From the NCBI RefSeq assembly GCF_003254475.1, contig NZ_QFYQ01000001.1:1364001-1428000 (forward strand): a DNA stretch of 64,000 nucleotides. Direction: 5' to 3'. Each line of letters begins with the position of its first letter. Positions within the stretch are counted from its first letter, which is position 1. The notes under the pieces were generated by a model that made no database searches, was not told the origin of the DNA, and saw only the letters and a list, made by a program, of their open reading frames with translations. Below are positions 40,738 through 49,905 of this stretch, piece after piece. A program made the translations under genes and the position numbers. The DNA comes from Phenylobacterium soli (GTDB lineage: Bacteria; Pseudomonadota; Alphaproteobacteria; Caulobacterales; Caulobacteraceae).

Positions 40738-41580
40738 ATGCTGCGCAAAGGTTTGATGCTCGCGGCGCTGGGTCTCGCCTTCGTGGCGGGTCCCGCGCTC
40801 TCCGCGACCAGCAAGGAAGAGCCGAAGGAGATGGACTGGTCCTTCACCGGTCCGCTCGGCAAGTACGACCAGGCCCAGCTGCAACGCGGCTACAAGGTCT
40901 ATCGCGAGGTCTGCTCGGCCTGCCACGCGATGAGCCTGGTGTCGTTCCGCAACCTCGGTGAGAAGGGCGGGCCGTTCTACGATCCGAAGTACCCGAACCC
41001 GAACGACAACCCCTATGTGAAGTCGCTCGCCAAGGACATCCAGGTCAGCGACATCGACAATGAGACCGGCGACGCCATCAAGCGTCCGGCCGGCACGGCC
41101 GACCGCTTCCCGAGCCCGTTCGCCAACGAGGCGGCGGCGCGGGCCTCGAACGGCGGCGCCCTGCCGCCGGACCTGTCGGTCATCGCCAAGGCCCGCGAGG
41201 GCGGCCCGGACTACATCTACTCGATCCTGACCGGCTTCGTGCAGCCGCCGGCCGGCCTGACCGTCTCGCCGGGCAAGTACTACAATCCCTACTTCCCGGG
41301 CGACCTGAGCTCGTTCTGGACGGGCAAGGGCGAGGTTCCGAAGGGCGGCTTCATCGGCATGCCGCCGCCCCTCGCGGCCAACAAGGTGACCTTCGACGAC
41401 AACACCAAGTCGACGGTCGAGAACCAGGCCCGCGACGTCTCCGCCTTCCTGATGTGGGCCGCCGAGCCCAAGATGGAGCAGCGCAAGCAGTTCGGCCTGG
41501 GGGCGATGATCTACCTCCTGATCTTCACCGGCCTGCTCTACGCCAGCTACCGCCGCATCTGGCGGAACGTGGCGCACTAG
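40738..41580 (+). CDS. petC: Cytochrome c1, bc1 complex
   Basis: A 280-residue c-type cytochrome subunit with a signal peptide (LMLAALGLAFVAGPALS), the covalent haem motif CSACHAM and an axial methionine probably in GFIGMPPPL. A C-terminal anchor helix (GAMIYLLIFTGLLYASYRRIW) holds it in the membrane. It transfers electrons from the Rieske protein to soluble cytochrome c. It ends the petABC operon and is followed by an intrinsic terminator at 41607. Confidence 0.97.
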   Translation: MLRKGLMLAALGLAFVAGPALSATSKEEPKEMDWSFTGPLGKYDQAQLQRGYKVYREVCSACHAMSLVSFRNLGEKGGPFYDPKYPNPNDNPYVKSLAKDIQVSDIDNETGDAIKRPAGTADRFPSPFANEAAARASNGGALPPDLSVIAKAREGGPDYIYSILTGFVQPPAGLTVSPGKYYNPYFPGDLSSFWTGKGEVPKGGFIGMPPPLAANKVTFDDNTKSTVENQARDVSAFLMWAAEPKMEQRKQFGLGAMIYLLIFTGLLYASYRRIWRNVAH

Positions 41581-41603
41581 CGCCGGCTGACAATACCGAT
41601 CGA

Positions 41604-42398
41604 TTAGGGCCTCGGCGGATCGCCGGGGCCCTTTTCGTTGGGCGCGAGCAGGAGCCGGCGGCCAGGGAAGTCGAGGCGCACGCGCCAGGCGGCGAGCAGG
41701 GGCGCGCCGATCTCGCCGGCCAGGGCCGGGTCGGCCGGCTTGACGAGGCCGGCGGGCAGATCCTCCGCCAGGCGTCCGGCGAAGGACAGAGCCCGCAGCC
41801 GCGGCCGCAGCACGCCATAGGGATAGAGCTCGCGCGGCTTGGCCGCGCCCGGCGCCGCGGCGAGGGCGTCGGAGAGGCGCACGGCGGTGTCGGAGCCTGT
41901 AGCCAGGGCGAAGTCGCCGGTGAAGGCGTGCGGCCCGTCGGCGACGGCGGCCTCGACGGCGGGGGCGCCGGCGATCCAGGTCAGCGGCAGGGCGGCGGCG
42001 GCGCGGAAGCGCGGTGCGCGGGCGGGAAGGCTGAGCCGCACCCGGCAGGGCGCGAAGTCGATGTCGACCACATAGGCCTTCAGCACGTCGGCGCCGATGA
42101 CGCCGGCGATGGGCGTCGGGAAGAGGCCGGCGCGGACGTCGATGTCCTGGACCGCGACCGGCACGCCCGCCGTGCGACGGCCGGCGAGCCGCACCTGGGC
42201 GGTGAGCGCGGTCTCGGAGAAACCCGCGCCTTGGGCCTGGGTCTCGGCGAGGATCGTCTGCGCCTGGCCGGTGTCGAGGATGAAGTCGCCGGCGACGCCC
42301 GCCACCTCGGCCGGGACCACCACCACGCCGTTCTCGAACCAGCAGGAGACCGGCGGGGCGGGCGCGACGAGCGCCAGGAGGAGGGCAGCGAGACTCAT
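41604..42398 (-). CDS. Secreted retropepsin-like aspartyl protease
   Basis: A 264-residue exported protein: signal sequence (MSLAALLLALVAPAPPVS), then a retropepsin-type fold with a DTG motif (GDFILDTGQAQTIL) and a following GVIGADVLKAYVVDIDF strand that mirrors the hydrophobic glycine motif of the family. The second half repeats the fold with a weaker ATGSDTAV segment. It may act as a periplasmic protease or be a sterile relative. The last codons overlap the petABC terminator. Confidence 0.75.
   Translation of the reverse strand: MSLAALLLALVAPAPPVSCWFENGVVVVPAEVAGVAGDFILDTGQAQTILAETQAQGAGFSETALTAQVRLAGRRTAGVPVAVQDIDVRAGLFPTPIAGVIGADVLKAYVVDIDFAPCRVRLSLPARAPRFRAAAALPLTWIAGAPAVEAAVADGPHAFTGDFALATGSDTAVRLSDALAAAPGAAKPRELYPYGVLRPRLRALSFAGRLAEDLPAGLVKPADPALAGEIGAPLLAAWRVRLDFPGRRLLLAPNEKGPGDPPRP
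41607..41635 (+). terminator. Intrinsic terminator of petABC
   Basis: An 11-bp stem (41607-41617 with 41621-41631, one G-T pair) closes a 3-nt loop and is followed by TTTT. It lies 26 bp after the petC stop and is embedded in the 3' end of the convergent protease-like gene. Confidence 0.8.
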
Positions 42399-42473
42399 GG
42401 TTGCAGCGAAGAGGATAACAGCAGCGCGCGGCGCCTTAACCCCGCCCCATCGGCGGCCTAGAGTTCAAGCGGT

Positions 42474-42944
42474 ATGGCTTTCACGCGCGCCTGGCGGAAC
42501 TTCAAGCGGATGCAGGACCTCACGGTCGCGGCCGCCGGACTGATCTATGCGGGCGCGGTGGTGCACGCCTTCGACCGTCTGCCGGGCGGCACGGCGGTGG
42601 TGCTGCGCTGGACCCTGATGTGGCCGGCGCTGTTCCTCCTGGTCTCGCTGTTCGTGCCGCTGGTCATCGCGCCCCTCAAGCGCTGGCTGGCGCGCTATGT
42701 GTGGATGAGCTTCCAGGCCGGCTTCGGCCAGACGCCGGGCTCGATCGTCACCGGCGTCGCCCTGCTGATGGGCGCGGCGCTGTTCATCTACTGGCAGGTG
42801 GCCTCTGTGCAGGCGACCGGCCGCTATCAGGCGAACGTCTTCTCGGCCTACGCCGCCGGCATCGGCATCCTCGCCGCCCAGGCGATCCTCGTCAGGGCGC
42901 TGGAGCAGCTGCCGGACGTGCGGGAGAAGATCGAGGAGCGGTAG
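42474..42944 (+). CDS. Small polytopic membrane protein
   Basis: A 156-residue protein with about four transmembrane segments (AAAGLIYAGAVVHAF, LMWPALFLLVSLFVPLVIAPL, SIVTGVALLMGAALFIYWQVA, YAAGIGILAAQAILVRALEQL). No domain recognised. It is divergent from the protease-like gene and precedes a short hairpin. The first residues (AFTRAWRNFKRMQDL) are basic and cytoplasmic. Confidence 0.7.
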   Translation: MAFTRAWRNFKRMQDLTVAAAGLIYAGAVVHAFDRLPGGTAVVLRWTLMWPALFLLVSLFVPLVIAPLKRWLARYVWMSFQAGFGQTPGSIVTGVALLMGAALFIYWQVASVQATGRYQANVFSAYAAGIGILAAQAILVRALEQLPDVREKIEER

Positions 42945-42954
42945 GAAGGTCGTT

Positions 42955-42969
42955 CTCCCCTCAGGGGAG
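42955..42969. terminator. Short hairpin between convergent genes
   Basis: CTCCCC (42955-42960) pairs with GGGGAG (42964-42969) around TCA. It separates the membrane-protein gene from the convergent dienelactone hydrolase gene and may end both. Confidence 0.45.
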
Positions 42970-42975
42970 CATCTC

Positions 42976-43656
42976 TCAGACCTCGCCCTTGCCGCCGCCG
43001 TTCCTTGAGAAGTGGGCCAGGGTGCGCAGGCGGGCGAGGCGGGCGGAGTCGGCGTCGTAGTCGCTGCGGCGGTCGGAGACGAAGCCGTGGCCGGCCTCGT
43101 AGAGGTAGATCGGCAGGTCGGGATGGCGCTCGCGGATCTCCTCGATGCGCTCGGGCGGGATCGAGGCGTCGGTCTTGCCGAAGTGCAGGATGGTCGGCGC
43201 CCTGGGCGTCTCGTCCTTCAGCTCGCTGATCCGGCGGCCGTAGAAGCACGACGCGGCCGCCACGCCCTCGCAGCGGCAGGCGGCGAGCCAAGTCGCCGCC
43301 CCGCCCCAGCAGTAGCCGGTGACGAAGACGGGCGCCTGGAGGGCGTCGATGGCCGCCTGGGCGTCGCCGGCCACCTGGTCCCAGGGCGTCGCGGTGGAAT
43401 ACTGGACGCCCTTCTGGATGCTCTCGGGGCTGTAGTCGGCCGTGAAGCCGCGTTCCAGGCGGTCGTAGAACGCGGGCGCGATCACCTCGTAGCCGTCCTC
43501 GGCGAAGCCGTCGCAGAGCTCCTTGATGTGCTCGGTGACCCCGAAGATCTCCTGGATCAAGAGGAGACCGCCGCGCCGCGCGTCATTGGGCGGCGCGTGA
43601 TAGGCGCCGAGCTCGAAGCCATCGAAGCGGCTCTTCAGGCGGATCATCTCGCCCAT
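42976..43656 (-). CDS. Dienelactone hydrolase family protein (copy 2)
   Basis: A 226-residue alpha/beta hydrolase with a cysteine nucleophile in VTGYCWGGAATWLA, an early region GGLLLIQEIFGVTEHIKELCDGFAEDGY and the late histidine in YLYEAGHGFVSD. These enzymes open lactone rings, for example in aromatic ring-cleavage pathways. It is a paralogue of the gene just upstream, likely a tandem duplication. No other aromatic-degradation gene is adjacent, so the substrate is uncertain. Confidence 0.9.
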   Translation of the reverse strand: MGEMIRLKSRFDGFELGAYHAPPNDARRGGLLLIQEIFGVTEHIKELCDGFAEDGYEVIAPAFYDRLERGFTADYSPESIQKGVQYSTATPWDQVAGDAQAAIDALQAPVFVTGYCWGGAATWLAACRCEGVAAASCFYGRRISELKDETPRAPTILHFGKTDASIPPERIEEIRERHPDLPIYLYEAGHGFVSDRRSDYDADSARLARLRTLAHFSRNGGGKGEV

Positions 43657-43674
43657 GGTCGCGCTCCTGCGGCT

Positions 43675-44349
43675 TCAGGCGTTGTCGAACAGCTCGAGGG
43701 TGCGGTGGCGGGCGAGGTCGGAGGCCTCGGCGTTGTAGCGCTCGGGGCTCTCGTTGTTGAAGCCGTGGCCGGCGGCCTCGTAGATATACACGGGCAGGTC
43801 GGGATGGTGCTGGTGCACGGCGGCCTCGACATCGTCGGCCGGGATGCCGGCGTCGAGGCGGCCGAGGTGGACGATCACCGGGCACTTCGGCTCGAGGGCG
43901 GCGTTCGCCTGGACCATGGAGCCGTAGTAGCTGGAGGCGGCCGCGATACCGTCGAGCTGGCAGGCCGAGAGCCAGGCCAGCGAGCCGCCGTAGCAGTAGC
44001 CGACGACGCACACCTTGGCGGCCCCGTGGCTCTTGAGGAAGTCGCGGCAGGCGGCGATGTCGGTCAGCGCCTGCTCGATCGGGGTGGCGCGGGCATGGCC
44101 GACGCCGGCCTGCAGGCCCGCCGGGTCGTGCTCGGCGGTGAAGCCCCATTCGCGCCGGTCGTAGAGCGAGGGCGCGACGGCGTGGTAGCCCATCTTCGCC
44201 CAGCGGCCGACGTCGGCGCGGATGTGGCGGTCGATGCCGAAGATCTCCTGGATGACGATCACCCCGCCCTTGGAGGGGGTGAAGGCCGGCTCGTGGTAGG
44301 CGGAGAACTCGAAACCGTCCGCGCCCGCGATCTTGATCGTCTCGCCCAT
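43675..44349 (-). CDS. Dienelactone hydrolase family protein (copy 1)
   Basis: A 224-residue paralogue of the downstream hydrolase, with the cysteine nucleophile GYCYGGSLAWLS, the matching start GGVIVIQEIFGIDRHIRADVGRWAKMGYHAVAP and the histidine IYEAAGHGFNNE. The two share about half their residues by eye. It starts at ATG 44349, and the copies are separated by 18 bp. The pair may hydrolyse related lactones. Confidence 0.9.
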   Translation of the reverse strand: MGETIKIAGADGFEFSAYHEPAFTPSKGGVIVIQEIFGIDRHIRADVGRWAKMGYHAVAPSLYDRREWGFTAEHDPAGLQAGVGHARATPIEQALTDIAACRDFLKSHGAAKVCVVGYCYGGSLAWLSACQLDGIAAASSYYGSMVQANAALEPKCPVIVHLGRLDAGIPADDVEAAVHQHHPDLPVYIYEAAGHGFNNESPERYNAEASDLARHRTLELFDNA

Positions 44350-44383
44350 CTCGCCCTCCCTGGAGGCTCTGTCCCGTTCGTCT

Positions 44384-45481
44384 CTAGACGTTGAAGCGGA
44401 AGTTCATCACATCGCCGTCGCGGACGACATAGTCCTTGCCTTCCTGGCGCAGCTTGCCCGCGTCCCGCGCGCCGGCCTCGCCCTTCAGGCGGACGTAGTC
44501 CTCATAGGCGATGGTCTCGGCACGGATGAAGCCCTTCTCGAAGTCGGTGTGGATGACGCCGGCCGCCTGCGGGGCGGTGTCGCCCTTGTGGATTGTCCAG
44601 GCGCGGGCCTCCTTCGGGCCGACCGTGAAGTAGGTCTGCAGGCCGAGCAGGTGGTAGGCCTCGCGGATCAGCTTGTTGAGGCCCGGCTCGGCGAGGCCGA
44701 GGGTCTCCAGGAATTCGGTGCGCTCGGCGGGCTCGAGGAGGGCGATCTCGCTCTCGATCTGGGCCGAGATCACGACATGGTCGGCGCCGTCGCGCTTGGC
44801 CCGTTCGGCCACCTGGTTGGAGAGCTCGTTGCCGGTCGCGGCGGAGGCCTCGTCGACGTTGGAGACGTAGAGCGCAGGCTTGGAGGTCAGAAGCTGCAGC
44901 ATCCGCCAGGCCTTGTCGTCCTCGGCGGCTACGGTGGCCTTGCGGGCCGGACGGCCGGCGTTCAGCTCGGCCAGGGCGAGGTTCACCAGGCGCAAGGTGG
45001 TGGCGCTCTCCTTGTCGCCGGCCTTGGCGCGCTTCTCGAGGTTGGCGACGCGCTTCTCCAGGCTCTCGAGGTCGGCCAGCATCAGCTCGGTCTCGATGGT
45101 CTCGAGGTCGGCGATCGGGTCGACGCGGCCCTCCACGTGGGTGATGTCGTCGTCGATGAAGCAGCGGGCCACGAAGGCCACGGCGTCGCAGTCGCGGATG
45201 TTGGCCAGGAACTGGTTGCCCAGGCCCTCGCCCTTGGAGGCGCCGCGCACCAGGCCGGCCACGTCGACGAAGTTGATCCGCGCCGGGATGATCTCCTTCG
45301 AGGGGATGATCGCCGCCAGGGCCTCGAGCCGCGGCTCGGGCACGGCCACGTCGCCGGTGTTCGGCTCGATGGTGCAGAACGGATAGTTGGCCGCCTGGGC
45401 CGCCGCGGTCTGGGTCAGGGCGTTGAACAGGGTCGACTTGCCTACGTTGGGCAGCCCGACGATGGCGACTTTCAGGGCCAT
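44384..45481 (-). CDS. ychF: YchF-type GTPase (OLA1 family)
   Basis: A 365-residue translation-associated P-loop ATPase/GTPase. The Walker A is GLPNVGKSTLFNAL, the G4 element is NVDE rather than NKxD (ATP preference), and the last 80 residues form a TGS domain (YFTVGPKEARAWTIHKGDTAPQAAGVIHTDFEKGFIRAE). It associates with the ribosome. It lies next to pth and rplY, a common grouping. ATG 45481. Confidence 0.96.
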   Translation of the reverse strand: MALKVAIVGLPNVGKSTLFNALTQTAAAQAANYPFCTIEPNTGDVAVPEPRLEALAAIIPSKEIIPARINFVDVAGLVRGASKGEGLGNQFLANIRDCDAVAFVARCFIDDDITHVEGRVDPIADLETIETELMLADLESLEKRVANLEKRAKAGDKESATTLRLVNLALAELNAGRPARKATVAAEDDKAWRMLQLLTSKPALYVSNVDEASAATGNELSNQVAERAKRDGADHVVISAQIESEIALLEPAERTEFLETLGLAEPGLNKLIREAYHLLGLQTYFTVGPKEARAWTIHKGDTAPQAAGVIHTDFEKGFIRAETIAYEDYVRLKGEAGARDAGKLRQEGKDYVVRDGDVMNFRFNV

Positions 45482-45506
45482 GGGGTCTCTACAGATCCTC
45501 TAGAAT

Positions 45507-46127
45507 TCAATCCTTGCCGCGGGCGATGGCGCGCGGGTCGGCTTTCTCGGCGGGGGCGAGGCGCATGACCTCGGCCTGGTATTTGTCGTCCTCGCCGAGC
45601 GCCAGCATGGGGGCGGCGTCGGCGCAGGCCTGGAGCAGGGGCTCGACCCACTTGAGCTCGGCCTTGTGGAAGTCCGACAGCACGTGGCCGTGGACCAGCT
45701 CCTTGTCGCCGGGATGGCCGGTGCCGAGCCGGGCGCGGCGGAACTCCGCGCCGACCTGCGAGGTCACCGAGCGGACGCCGTTGTTGCCGGCCGCGCCGCC
45801 GCCGGTCTTCATCCGGAAGCGCCCGGGGGCGAGGTCGATCTCGTCGTAGAACAGGACGAGATCGGAGGGCTTGAGCTTGAAGAACTTGAGCGCCTCGCCG
45901 ACCGCGCGGCCGCTCTCGTTGTAATAGGTCTGGGGCTTGAGGATCAGCGCCTTGACCGGGCCCTGCGGCGTCTCGATCGCGCCTTCGCTGGCGAGCCCCT
46001 GGAAGCGCTTCCGCTCAGGGCCGAAGCCCCAGCGGCGCGCGATCTCGTCCACGGCCATGAAGCCGATGTTGTGACGGTTCTTGGCGTAGGTCGGCCCTGG
46101 ATTGCCGAGGCCGGCGATCAGCAGCAC
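45507..46127 (-). CDS. pth: Peptidyl-tRNA hydrolase
   Basis: A 206-residue recycling enzyme that releases tRNA from stalled peptidyl-tRNA. The start LLIAGLGNPGPTYAKNRHNIGFMAVDE contains the Asn and the catalytic His, with MKTGGGAAGNNGVRS and RARLGTGHPGDKELVHGHVLSDF further on. Start is GTG 46127. It follows rplY after 34 bp, and ychF comes next, so the three may form an operon. Confidence 0.95.
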   Translation of the reverse strand: MLLIAGLGNPGPTYAKNRHNIGFMAVDEIARRWGFGPERKRFQGLASEGAIETPQGPVKALILKPQTYYNESGRAVGEALKFFKLKPSDLVLFYDEIDLAPGRFRMKTGGGAAGNNGVRSVTSQVGAEFRRARLGTGHPGDKELVHGHVLSDFHKAELKWVEPLLQACADAAPMLALGEDDKYQAEVMRLAPAEKADPRAIARGKD

Positions 46128-46161
46128 GGCGAGGCCTCCCCCTTAAGGGAAGGCGAGGGGA

Positions 46162-46788
46162 TCAGCCCTCGCCGCCTTCGCTGGCTTCGGCGGCTTCAGC
46201 GCCTTCCGCAGCTTCCTCGGCCACTTCGGCCTGGACGCCGGTGACCGAGGCCACGACGGTGTCGCCGTCTACGGTCGCGGTGGCGTTGGCCGGCAGCTTG
46301 ATGTCCGACACCTTGATGCTGTCGCCGATCTCGCGGCCGGTCAGGTCGATCACCAGCTCTTCCGGGATCTGGTCGGCCGGGACCGAGATGGTCAGGTCGT
46401 GCAGGGCGATGTTGAGCGTGCCGCCGCGCTTCAGGCCCGGAGCGTCGTCGTGGTTGCGGAAGTGCACCGGCACCGCGATCTTGATCTCCTGGTGCTCGTC
46501 CACGCGATAGAGGTCGAAGTGGATCGGCTCGTCGGTCACCGGGTGCATCTGCACGTCCTTGGCGATGACCGGCTGGGTCTCGGAGCCGTACTTCAGGGTC
46601 ACGAGGTGGCCGAGCAGCTTGCCCGTGTAGAGCGCCTTGCGGAACTCGTTCGCCTTGACGGTGACGCCGACGGGATCCTTGTCGCCGCCGTAGAGCACGC
46701 CCGGGACCAGGCCTTCGCGACGGGCCGCGCGGGCCGCGCCCGTGCCGGCGCCCTGGCGCAGTTCAACGTTCAGAATGATCTCGGCCAT
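46162..46788 (-). CDS. rplY: 50S ribosomal protein L25 (general stress protein Ctc type)
   Basis: A 208-residue 5S rRNA-binding protein: L25 beta-barrel at residues 1-95 (ELRQGAGTGAARAARREGLVPGVLYGG) followed by the C-terminal TL5-like domain (VPVHFRNHDDAPGLKRGGTLNI) and an acidic Glu/Ala tail. The ATG at 46788 is preceded by GGCAAGGCC. First gene of rplY-pth-ychF. Confidence 0.95.
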   Translation of the reverse strand: MAEIILNVELRQGAGTGAARAARREGLVPGVLYGGDKDPVGVTVKANEFRKALYTGKLLGHLVTLKYGSETQPVIAKDVQMHPVTDEPIHFDLYRVDEHQEIKIAVPVHFRNHDDAPGLKRGGTLNIALHDLTISVPADQIPEELVIDLTGREIGDSIKVSDIKLPANATATVDGDTVVASVTGVQAEVAEEAAEGAEAAEASEGGEG

Positions 46789-46865
46789 GGCCTTGCCTCA
46801 AAACGAAGCCGCCGCGCGACCGGCGCGCGGCGACGGAAATTGGGTGCGCGTAGATACACAAAAGG

Positions 46866-46888
46866 CCCGCCCCGCGCAACGGGGCGGG
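46866..46888 (-). terminator. Intrinsic terminator of the large lipoprotein gene
   Basis: On the minus strand a perfect 9-bp stem (46888-46880 with 46874-46866), with a 5-nt loop, is followed by GCCTTTTGTG. It lies 10 bp after the stop at 46899 and separates that gene from rplY. Confidence 0.75.
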
Positions 46889-46898
46889 AGACGAAAGC

Positions 46899-47948
46899 TT
46901 AAGGGCGCTTCCCCTTGAGGGTCCGCGCCCGGGACTTGGCGCCCTTGGCCGACCCTTTCGTGGAAACCGGGGTGAGCTGGACCGGCGGCGGCGGCGGCGC
47001 AGGTTCGGCCACGCCGACGCCCTTCATCAGGCACTGGCCGGTGTCCATCAGCACGTGCTGGCCGAGGCAGAAGACGTCCTCGTAGTGCGGCTTGGCCACC
47101 GCCAGGCACTGATAAAGGTTGAGCTTGGACATATTCAGGCACTGGGCCGAGGCCGGCTCGGCGGTGAGCGGCATCACCTGCTCGAGGCTGGCGTCGTCGG
47201 CGTAGCCGAGGGCTCCGAGCGCCGCCACCGCCAGGCTGCGGACCACCAGCGGCGTGTAGGGCGGGCTGGCCGGATCGGCGGCGAGGGTCATCGGCTGGCT
47301 GCCGGCGACGGCGAGCTCCAGCTTGGCGGTGATGTCGGTGGAGCCCGAGATCGGCGTCGCCGAGAGCTGCTTGGCCATGGCGAGCCGGCTCTCGCGGGCG
47401 GCCACGTCGCTCTTCGACCAGGCGTAGTGCTGGACGTCGTAGGCGGCCTGCTTCACGGCGCGACCCTGGTCGAGCAGCTTCTTGCCGTCGTCGCCCAGCG
47501 CGCTGGTGACCAGGCCCGCGGCGCTCTGGGCGCCGGTGATGCCCAGCACATAGGCCGGGTCCTTCATGATCGAATAGGCGACGGTACGGCGCTGGTCGGC
47601 GTCGGCGGCGTAGGTGCGCACGCCGGCGCGGAACGCCGGATCCTGCAGGGCGACCACGGCCCCGTAGGCGATGGCCCCGCGCAGGAACTGCCCCGGCTCG
47701 TACGATTCGCCGGTCTTCAGGCTCTGGGCGACGTTGGCGCCGTCGGTGAAGGCCGGCGAGATCTGGGCGGCGCGGTCGACGTAGGCGCGGTAGGCGCTGG
47801 CCTGGTCGAGCAGCTTGTTGGACAGGCTGACGCTCGGGACCGGCGGCGGCGCAGGCGGCGGCGGCGGCGGCGCGGGCTGGGCGCAGCCGGCCAGGATCGC
47901 GGTCGTCGCGACGGCGGCCAGCACCAGGCGGAGGCGGGCGGAACTCAT
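46899..47948 (-). CDS. Lipoprotein with polyproline and cysteine-rich C-terminus
   Basis: A 349-residue lipoprotein: lipobox VATTAILAGCAQP (cysteine at residue 22), a polyproline run (about 26-41), then a mostly helical domain and a C-terminal section with four cysteines in a spaced pattern (AQCLNM, YQCLAV, VFCLGQ, GQCLMKG). A second polyproline run and a basic tail (GAKSRARTLKGKRP) complete it. The tail is unusual for an exported protein. ATG 47948 gives the intact signal peptide. Confidence 0.7.
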   Translation of the reverse strand: MSSARLRLVLAAVATTAILAGCAQPAPPPPPPAPPPVPSVSLSNKLLDQASAYRAYVDRAAQISPAFTDGANVAQSLKTGESYEPGQFLRGAIAYGAVVALQDPAFRAGVRTYAADADQRRTVAYSIMKDPAYVLGITGAQSAAGLVTSALGDDGKKLLDQGRAVKQAAYDVQHYAWSKSDVAARESRLAMAKQLSATPISGSTDITAKLELAVAGSQPMTLAADPASPPYTPLVVRSLAVAALGALGYADDASLEQVMPLTAEPASAQCLNMSKLNLYQCLAVAKPHYEDVFCLGQHVLMDTGQCLMKGVGVAEPAPPPPPVQLTPVSTKGSAKGAKSRARTLKGKRP

Positions 47949-48095
47949 CAACAGGCTTCCCCTCGAGCGAGTGGTCAAAGAACTAGCACTTGCCCCCCGA
48001 GAGAGTGTGGCCTTGCCCGGTAAACTCTTGCTGAGCAAGCGTGGCCGGGCGCCGCGGCGACAAATCCCCGCGGGCTGGAGACCGGAATTCTCCCC

Positions 48096-49031
<936 letters not shown>

Positions 49032-49091
49032 CGGAGGCGCCCCGTCCTGATTTTCGGTGTTGCGCGCTTGTAGGCAGGGGGAGGGCCAGAG

Positions 49092-49127
49092 TCCAGCCAC
49101 GCCTAGTCCAGCCACGCCTAGTCCAGC
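49092..49127. repeat. 15-bp tandem repeat across the pgeF stop
   Basis: Two and a half tandem copies of a 15-bp unit (AGTCCAGCCACGCCT, +strand) include the end of pgeF. The result on the coding strand is the last codons L-D-stop repeated as A-W-L-D-stop, A-W-L-D. The repeat adds back-up stop codons without lengthening the protein. Confidence 0.75.
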
Positions 49128-49888
49128 ACGATGGCGGAGAGCAGGCGGCCGTAGTCGGGTTCGCCCTCTTTGAAGGCGCGGCGGTTGGAGAAGAACCAGT
49201 CCGCCTCCGCGCAGGTGTCGCGGCCGATCCACTCGCAGCGGGTGACGCCGGCGGCGCGCAGGCGGTCGAGCACGAAGGCCGGCAGGTCGAACTGGCGCTT
49301 GTCGTCGCTGACGCCGGTGGAGAAGTAGCGGCCGAACGCGGGATCGGCCTTCACGAACTCGGCGCGGAACTCCAGGCCCACCTCGTAGGAAGCCGGGCCG
49401 ATGCAGGGGCCGACCACGGCGGTCATCCACTTCGGGCTCGCGCCAAGGCCCTGCATGCGCTTCACGGTCGCCTCGATCACCCCCGAGAGGGCGCCGCGCC
49501 AGCCGGCGTGGGTGGCGGCGACCACGCGCGCCTCCGGGTCGGCGATGAGGATCGGCGCGCAGTCGGCGGCGAGCGCGGCGCAGACCACGCCCGGCGTGGC
49601 GCTGACCACGGCGTCGGCTTGCGGCGGGCCGGCCGGCCACGGCCCGTCGGCCACCAGGGCGGTGGCCGAATGGACCTGGTAGGCGGTGACGATGGCCTCC
49701 TGGCCGAAATGGGCGGCGCAGCGGCGGCGGTTCTCGGCGACGGCCTCGGGATCGTCCTTGGAGCCGACGCCGACGTTGAGGCTCGAATAGATCCCCTCCG
49801 ACACCCCGCCCTGGCGGGTGAAGAAGGCGTGGCGGACGCGCGGCAGCTCGGCCAGCAGGGGCGAGGTCAGGACGGGCGGCTCGCTCAT
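49118..49888 (-). CDS. pgeF: Laccase-domain/YfiH family protein (purine nucleoside phosphorylase, peptidoglycan editing)
   Basis: A 256-residue multicopper-oxidase-like protein (YfiH/PgeF) with the metal residues in [18 protein letters not shown] and [10 protein letters not shown]. PgeF edits peptidoglycan precursors and similar proteins act on adenosine or other purine nucleosides. ATG 49888 lies 17 bp after the midA stop, and lgt-midA-pgeF read as one operon in many alphaproteobacteria. Confidence 0.92.
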   Translation of the reverse strand: MSEPPVLTSPLLAELPRVRHAFFTRQGGVSEGIYSSLNVGVGSKDDPEAVAENRRRCAAHFGQEAIVTAYQVHSATALVADGPWPAGPPQADAVVSATPGVVCAALAADCAPILIADPEARVVAATHAGWRGALSGVIEATVKRMQGLGASPKWMTAVVGPCIGPASYEVGLEFRAEFVKADPAFGRYFSTGVSDDKRQFDLPAFVLDRLRAAGVTRCEWIGRDTCAEADWFFSNRRAFKEGEPDYGRLLSAIVLD

Positions 49889-49905
49889 GATCAGGCGTCC
49901 CTCTT

